Source of the DNA: Haloarchaeobius sp. HME9146
GTDB lineage: Archaea; Halobacteriota; Halobacteria; Halobacteriales; Natrialbaceae
NCBI RefSeq assembly: GCF_025399835.1
Contig: NZ_JAODVR010000001.1
Location: 3,162,001 to 3,226,000, forward strand
Length of the DNA: 64,000 nucleotides
Direction: 5' to 3'
Part shown: one piece after another, positions 60,687-64,000 of the stretch
Layout: every line of letters begins with the position of its first letter
Numbering within the stretch: the first letter of the stretch is position 1
Program-made: the position numbers and the translations under genes
The notes under the pieces: generated by a model
Seen by the model: the letters and a program-made list of their open reading frames with translations, nothing else
What the model was told of the DNA's origin: nothing
Database searches by the model: none

Positions 60687-61064
60687 CTAGACGATCTTGC
60701 GCTGTTCGTCGAGTTCGAGGTACTCGATCTCGTCGTCGGGCGAGGCGTCGAAGTCCTCGGGGATGGACATCGTGATGGTCTCGTACGTCTCGAGGTCCAT
60801 GACCTGTGCGACGGTGTCGGACTCGACGGAGACGATCTGGCCCTGCTTTCGCTCGATGATCGGGACCCAGCACTTGGCGTCGACCGGCTGGGACATCGAA
60901 CGCTTCTTTCCGTCGAAGACACCGACGGCCTCGACGCGAGCCTTCGCACTTCCGTGCTTACCCGGCTTGGCTGTGGAGTAGTGGTTGATCTTACACGCGG
61001 CGTCGTCGATAACCACGTAACTGCCTTCGCGGAGGTCACGAACTTCCTTTTGCTCTTTAGCCAT
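60687..61064 (-). CDS. eif5A: Translation factor eIF-5A
   Basis: 125 residues from ATG 61064. Contains [19 protein letters not shown], whose Lys in PGKHG is the hypusine site; the S1-like C-domain follows ([34 protein letters not shown]). Helps peptide bond formation at difficult sequences. Agmatinase follows without a gap. Promoter TTTATA on the gene strand lies 27 bases upstream, consistent with a leaderless mRNA. Confidence 0.95.
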   Translation of the reverse strand: MAKEQKEVRDLREGSYVVIDDAACKINHYSTAKPGKHGSAKARVEAVGVFDGKKRSMSQPVDAKCWVPIIERKQGQIVSVESDTVAQVMDLETYETITMSIPEDFDASPDDEIEYLELDEQRKIV

Positions 61065-61088
61065 GTTCCTGCGTTCCCCCCGTATCGG

Positions 61089-61094
61089 TATAAA
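61089..61094 (-). promoter_or_regulatory. TATA box (TTTATA) of eIF5A
   Basis: TTTATA on the gene strand, centred about 27 bases before the ATG 61064: leaderless spacing. Confidence 0.55.
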
Positions 61095-61198
61095 CGGTTT
61101 GGAACGGTCCAGCGGTCCCGGTGCCCCGTCCCCGCCGTCTCCGCGCCGAACTCGCCCGACGCGCCCGTTTTTACATCGGATTGGGAATATGTTCGGAT

Positions 61199-61206
61199 TA
61201 TAAATA
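61199..61206 (+). promoter_or_regulatory. TATA box (TATAAATA) of the DoxX gene
   Basis: Perfect TATAAATA. It lies about 36-43 bases before ATG 61242, leaving a leader of roughly 14 bases that contains GGTGA (61230-61234), a good Shine-Dalgarno core seven bases before the ATG. One of the few leadered mRNAs that the window shows. Confidence 0.6.
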
Positions 61207-61241
61207 GTTCTCTGTTGTATGGTACCGTGGGTGAACCCAAT

Positions 61242-61772
61242 ATGGCAACCAGAGAACCCGAGATGGAACTGTTCGGGAGACAGACCGGCTTCGAGTACTC
61301 CGAGACGTGGGTCGGCTACGCCCTGCTGGGCATGCGACTCACCATGGGCTGGGTGTTGTTCTACGCGGGCATCGACAAGGTGCTCGCCGGAGACTGGTCG
61401 GCAGGCGGCTTCCTGATGGGAGCAGCGTCCGGAGAGAACTTCATGGCGGGGTTCTGGGAGACCATGGCCGCGGACTGGCTCTGGCTCATCGACCCGCTCA
61501 ACATGTGGGGCCTGACACTCACGGGCCTCGCCCTGATGCTCGGGGCGTTCGTCCGCTGGAGCGCGTTCTGGGCGGCCATCATGATGCTGTTCTACTGGCT
61601 GGCGAGCTTCCCGCTCGAGCACTCGTTCATCATCGACGACCACGTCGTGTACGCGATGCTCCTGTTCGGCCTGGGCGCGTTCGGCGCAGGCCGCATCCTC
61701 GGCGTCGACGACTGGCTCGAGGACACCGAATTCGTCCAGAACAACCGCTGGATGACGTATCTGTTGGGGTGA
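61242..61772 (+). CDS. DoxX-family membrane protein
   Basis: 176 residues, four hydrophobic helices ([72 protein letters not shown]). DoxX/TQO-small-subunit-like; may be part of a quinone-linked thiosulfate or other redox complex, or of SOD-associated membrane systems. No partner beside it. ATG 61242 is supported by the SD and TATA box. Confidence 0.88.
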   Translation: MATREPEMELFGRQTGFEYSETWVGYALLGMRLTMGWVLFYAGIDKVLAGDWSAGGFLMGAASGENFMAGFWETMAADWLWLIDPLNMWGLTLTGLALMLGAFVRWSAFWAAIMMLFYWLASFPLEHSFIIDDHVVYAMLLFGLGAFGAGRILGVDDWLEDTEFVQNNRWMTYLLG

Positions 61773-61810
61773 CCGCGACGCTGCTGCGACCACACCAGCA
61801 CACAGCCGAG

Positions 61811-61819
61811 TTCTTTTTT
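61811..61819 (+). terminator. T-run terminator after doxX
   Basis: TTCTTTTTT 38 bases after the DoxX stop, the typical haloarchaeal T-rich termination site. Confidence 0.5.
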
Positions 61820-61917
61820 CAGCCACTGGCGGCGAACCGGGCCAGCGACCGGTACCCGAACCGCCTGCGAGCACGTATCAATACGTCTATAAGTTCTCGC
61901 GAGGCGTCACGAGGGGT

Positions 61918-62208
61918 ATGAGCACCACCATGCCCCACCCAGACGCCAGTTCGGTCGCGAAGATCTACTACGCCGACGACCAGCCCGCCCAGGTCGACGC
62001 CGCCTTCGTCATCGAGGGGTGGGACTGGGTCGTCGGGTTCGACCAGGTCAACACCGACGACTACGACTACGTCTCCATCCCCATCGACCGCGTCGTCGGC
62101 GTGATGTCGCCGCAGTACACACAGTTCTCGCACAACGGCCGGCGCGTCACCGCCTACGGCGTCGACGACGTCGAGGTCGAGGAGTTTATCCACCTGCTTC
62201 CGCTGTAG
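61918..62208 (+). CDS. Small hypothetical haloarchaeal protein (96 aa)
   Basis: 96 residues, acidic, beta/alpha (VAKIYYADDQPAQVDAAFVIE, YDYVSIPIDRVVGVMSPQYT). No recognised family; the compact, conserved-looking pattern suggests a real gene. Start ATG 61918 lies next to GAGGGGT (SD-like) and CTATAAG 26-30 bases upstream. Stop is three bases from the convergent aminotransferase stop. Confidence 0.65.
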   Translation: MSTTMPHPDASSVAKIYYADDQPAQVDAAFVIEGWDWVVGFDQVNTDDYDYVSIPIDRVVGVMSPQYTQFSHNGRRVTAYGVDDVEVEEFIHLLPL

Positions 62209-62211
62209 GAC

Positions 62212-63288
62212 CTAGTTCGTTCCGCCGCGCTCGATGACCCGCGCAACCCGTTCCAGTCCCTCTTCTAACTCCGCGGTCGGCAGCCCGAACCCGAGCCGCC
62301 AGTAGTTCTCGAAGCCGAACAGGTCGCCCGGCGCGAGCACGACGCTCTCCTCCTCGACGACGGCGACGCAGAACTCCCGGGCGTCCGCGAAGCCCTCCGG
62401 CACCGAGACGAACCCGTTCACCCCCACCGGGTCGTACCACTCGAGGTCGTGTTCCTCGACGAACTCACGGACGATATCGCGGTTCGTCTTCGCCAGCTCG
62501 CGGTTCTCCGCCAGAATCTCGTCCTCCTGCTCGCCCAGCGCCTGTTTCGCGACGTGCTGGCCGAAGATGGGCGGCGAGATGGTGGTGTAGTCCTTCCACT
62601 CGACCGCCTGCTGGACCACGTCCTCGGGACCGGCGATCCACCCGAAGCGCAGGCCAGCGAGACCATACGCCTTCGTCAGGCTGGTCGTCGAGATGCCCCA
62701 CTCGCCCAGGCTGGCGACCGGCGGGAGCGGGTCGTCGTCGAGCAGTCGGTACACCTCGTCACAGAGCAGGTATGCTTCGTTCTCGGCCGCGAGGTCGTAC
62801 AGTTCCTGCACCTTCGCCTCGTCGTGGTATCGTCCGGTCGGGTTGTTCGGGTTGTTCAGCACGACGAGTTTCGTCTCCTCGCGCATCGCGTCGGCGACTG
62901 CGTCGACGTCCAGCCGCCAGTCACCCTCCGAGAGCCAGACGCGGGTCACGTCGCCGACGGCGTCGGGGACCGACTGCAGGGCCTGGTAGGTCGGCGTGAC
63001 GACCACGGCGTGGTCGCCCTCGTCGAGTAAGGAGAGGAATATCAGGAGGTTCGCCTCCTGTGTCCCGCAGGTGAAACACACCTCGTCCTTGCCCCGGCCG
63101 TAGCGCTCGCCGATTTCGTCCCTGAACTCGGGGTCGCCATCGGTCGGGATGACGTAGTTCAGCTCGCCGGGGTCCGTATCGAAGCGCTCCGAGTCGAGCG
63201 GGCGAATCCCGGATTCGGCGAGCATGATGTCGGCACCGTGTTCGTACTGCCCGAACCAGCGTTCGAGGCCGAAGGGCTCGATGTCCAT
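62212..63288 (-). CDS. Class I/II aminotransferase (PLP-dependent)
   Basis: 358 residues from ATG 63288. Contains the PLP Lys in STTSLTKAYGLAGLRFGW, NNPNNPTGRYHDE, DEVYRLL, and an N-terminal CFTCGTQEANLLIFLSL. Family fold-type I; similar to aspartate/aromatic/other aminotransferases, exact substrate not visible. The longer upstream frame to 63501 is not coding-like. Co-directional with the two membrane genes upstream. Confidence 0.9.
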   Translation of the reverse strand: MDIEPFGLERWFGQYEHGADIMLAESGIRPLDSERFDTDPGELNYVIPTDGDPEFRDEIGERYGRGKDEVCFTCGTQEANLLIFLSLLDEGDHAVVVTPTYQALQSVPDAVGDVTRVWLSEGDWRLDVDAVADAMREETKLVVLNNPNNPTGRYHDEAKVQELYDLAAENEAYLLCDEVYRLLDDDPLPPVASLGEWGISTTSLTKAYGLAGLRFGWIAGPEDVVQQAVEWKDYTTISPPIFGQHVAKQALGEQEDEILAENRELAKTNRDIVREFVEEHDLEWYDPVGVNGFVSVPEGFADAREFCVAVVEEESVVLAPGDLFGFENYWRLGFGLPTAELEEGLERVARVIERGGTN

Positions 63289-63406
63289 GGCTGGTGGTGA
63301 GTTGGGCTGGTAGAAAGGTCGTTGGGTCTCTGTGCCGGCGGCGGCGGCGTGCGAACCCGGGCCCGGTGCGGGAGACGAGGGGAGGGTGGACGCCGCACCG
63401 TCTCGC

Positions 63407-63619
63407 TCAGTCCTCAGCCGTCTGGTGGAGGCCGAACACAGCTTCGAGTCCGAACATGACGAACGCCATCGTGCCGGCCTGCAGGAGACGTAACTCGTCA
63501 CTCACCAACAGTCCTGCGAGAAGGACGCCCACACCGCCTGACAGGCCGAGGAACAGCGCGTATTGGTATCGAGGGAGACCCCGCAGCCACCGGTCGACCC
63601 GGTCGTAGAGGTGCCACAT
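63407..63619 (-). CDS. Small two-helix membrane protein (70 aa)
   Basis: 70 residues with two hydrophobic segments (YALFLGLSGGVGVLLAGLLV and LQAGTMAFVMFGLEAVFGL). Sits 9 bases downstream of the ABC1/UbiB-type gene on the same strand, so likely co-transcribed. No family recognised. Confidence 0.68.
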   Translation of the reverse strand: MWHLYDRVDRWLRGLPRYQYALFLGLSGGVGVLLAGLLVSDELRLLQAGTMAFVMFGLEAVFGLHQTAED

Positions 63620-63628
63620 GCTGGTCCT

Positions 63629-64000
63629 CTACTCGTTCCCGCGGCGCTCTCTGAGGTTCTGGCGGGTGAACTGCGGCTGCGCCCGGATACCCTTCTTCGT
63701 CCGGAACGACCGCCACAGGCCCACCAGCGTGAGCAGCGAGAACGCCGCGATGACGGCGGCGACGCGGACCTCCCAGACGCCGCCGGCGGCGTAAAGCACC
63801 GACGAGGAGACCAGCCCGAACGCGAAGAACAGGGCGTACACCAGCCGTTTCGCCAGTTTGTCGAGCGTCCCCGAAGAGTCGTTCAGCTCGATCTGCACCG
63901 TGAGGTTCCCGCGCTGGGCGCGGTCCAGGGTGTTCTCCAGCTTCGGTGGGACCCGGAGCATCGACTGGGCGGACTCCCAGGCCTGGTCCTTCGTCTGGTC
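63629..64000 (-). CDS. ABC1/UbiB (AarF)-type atypical kinase, C-terminus only
   Basis: Last ~123 residues of a protein that continues beyond the right edge (no start in the window). The visible stretch (MLRVPPKLENTLDRAQRGNL, then two hydrophobic helices LVYALFFAFGLVSSSVLYAA and WEVRVAAVIAAFSLLTLVGL, and a basic tail RTKKGIRAQPQF) fits the C-terminal membrane end of UbiB-type proteins. The kinase motifs lie outside the window, so the family call rests on this tail only. Confidence 0.65.
   Translation of the reverse strand, partial: DQTKDQAWESAQSMLRVPPKLENTLDRAQRGNLTVQIELNDSSGTLDKLAKRLVYALFFAFGLVSSSVLYAAGGVWEVRVAAVIAAFSLLTLVGLWRSFRTKKGIRAQPQFTRQNLRERRGNE

Noticed and set aside
1-64000. CRISPR arrays, rRNA, tRNA, transposases and prophage genes
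   Set aside because: Looked for on both strands; no regularly spaced repeats, RNA gene structures or recombinase motifs were seen.

Overview
The window comes from a haloarchaeon (class Halobacteria). The DNA is GC-rich and the proteins are strongly acidic. It carries archaeal translation factors (eIF1A, eIF5A), a bacterioruberin carotenoid cluster, a PGF-CTERM surface protein, Tat lipoproteins, an archaeal type IV pilus operon, a bacterioopsin-activator-type HTH regulator, and promoters with a TATA-like box about 25-30 bases before the start codon (leaderless style). I do not name a genus. I see no rRNA, tRNA, CRISPR array, transposase or phage gene; it reads as chromosomal backbone.

Layout. 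1-10.4 kb: a cut-off SDR gene, then the C50 carotenoid operon crtD-lyeJ-cruF (+), then a minus-strand run (DUF3179 lipoprotein, PurD-like ATP-grasp protein, crtB phytoene synthase, a quinone-oxidoreductase-like MDR, an SDR) and, separately, a 44-residue zinc-finger protein followed by DsbB. 10.6-18.8 kb: a PGF-CTERM surface protein, a gamma-carbonic-anhydrase-like protein, and a three-gene pilus operon (ATPase with a long acidic, repeat-bearing N-terminus; membrane platform; giant Ig-type pilin-like protein). 19-29 kb: EamA exporter, renalase-like oxidoreductase, Na+/H+ antiporter, YchF ATPase, cytochrome P450, 2-hydroxyacid dehydrogenase, MsrB, a second pilin-like surface protein, ABM monooxygenase. 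29-36.5 kb: zinc ribbon, helix-hairpin-helix protein, AI-2E-type permease, voltage-gated K+ channel, a 1054-residue REC/PAS/GAF sensor with an apparently dead kinase core, and eIF1A. 36.6-43 kb: bicupin, epimerase, an HTH-EamA-small protein operon, a tandem cold-shock gene duplication next to an unusual GTGACG repeat cluster, CBS protein, rhodanese. 43-48.4 kb: a Cys-rich Tat lipoprotein of unknown function, a fructosamine-kinase-family protein, a GCS2-family ligase, an orphan E1-alpha subunit. 48.7-54.5 kb: a two-gene signalling module (HTH-REC protein plus a 1327-residue REC/PAS/GAF histidine kinase) and an ArsA/Get3 ATPase. 54.5-64 kb: phosphatase, UspA, MFS, MscS, the eIF5A-agmatinase pair (hypusine pathway), NIF3, a Bat-type HTH, DoxX, an aminotransferase and the C-terminus of an ABC1/UbiB-type kinase.

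How it fits together. CrtB, CrtD, LyeJ and CruF cover the start and end of bacterioruberin synthesis; the phytoene desaturase CrtI is not here. Agmatinase abuts eIF5A, matching the haloarchaeal route in which agmatine is attached to the eIF5A lysine and then hydrolysed. The parts with least precedent are the Cys-rich lipoprotein at 43-44.6 kb, the HTH-REC/kinase module at 48.7-53.5 kb with the kinase-dead sensor at 32.4-35.6 kb, the csp duplication with its conserved non-coding boxes, and the GTGACG cluster. All functions are read from sequence by eye; no database search was run.
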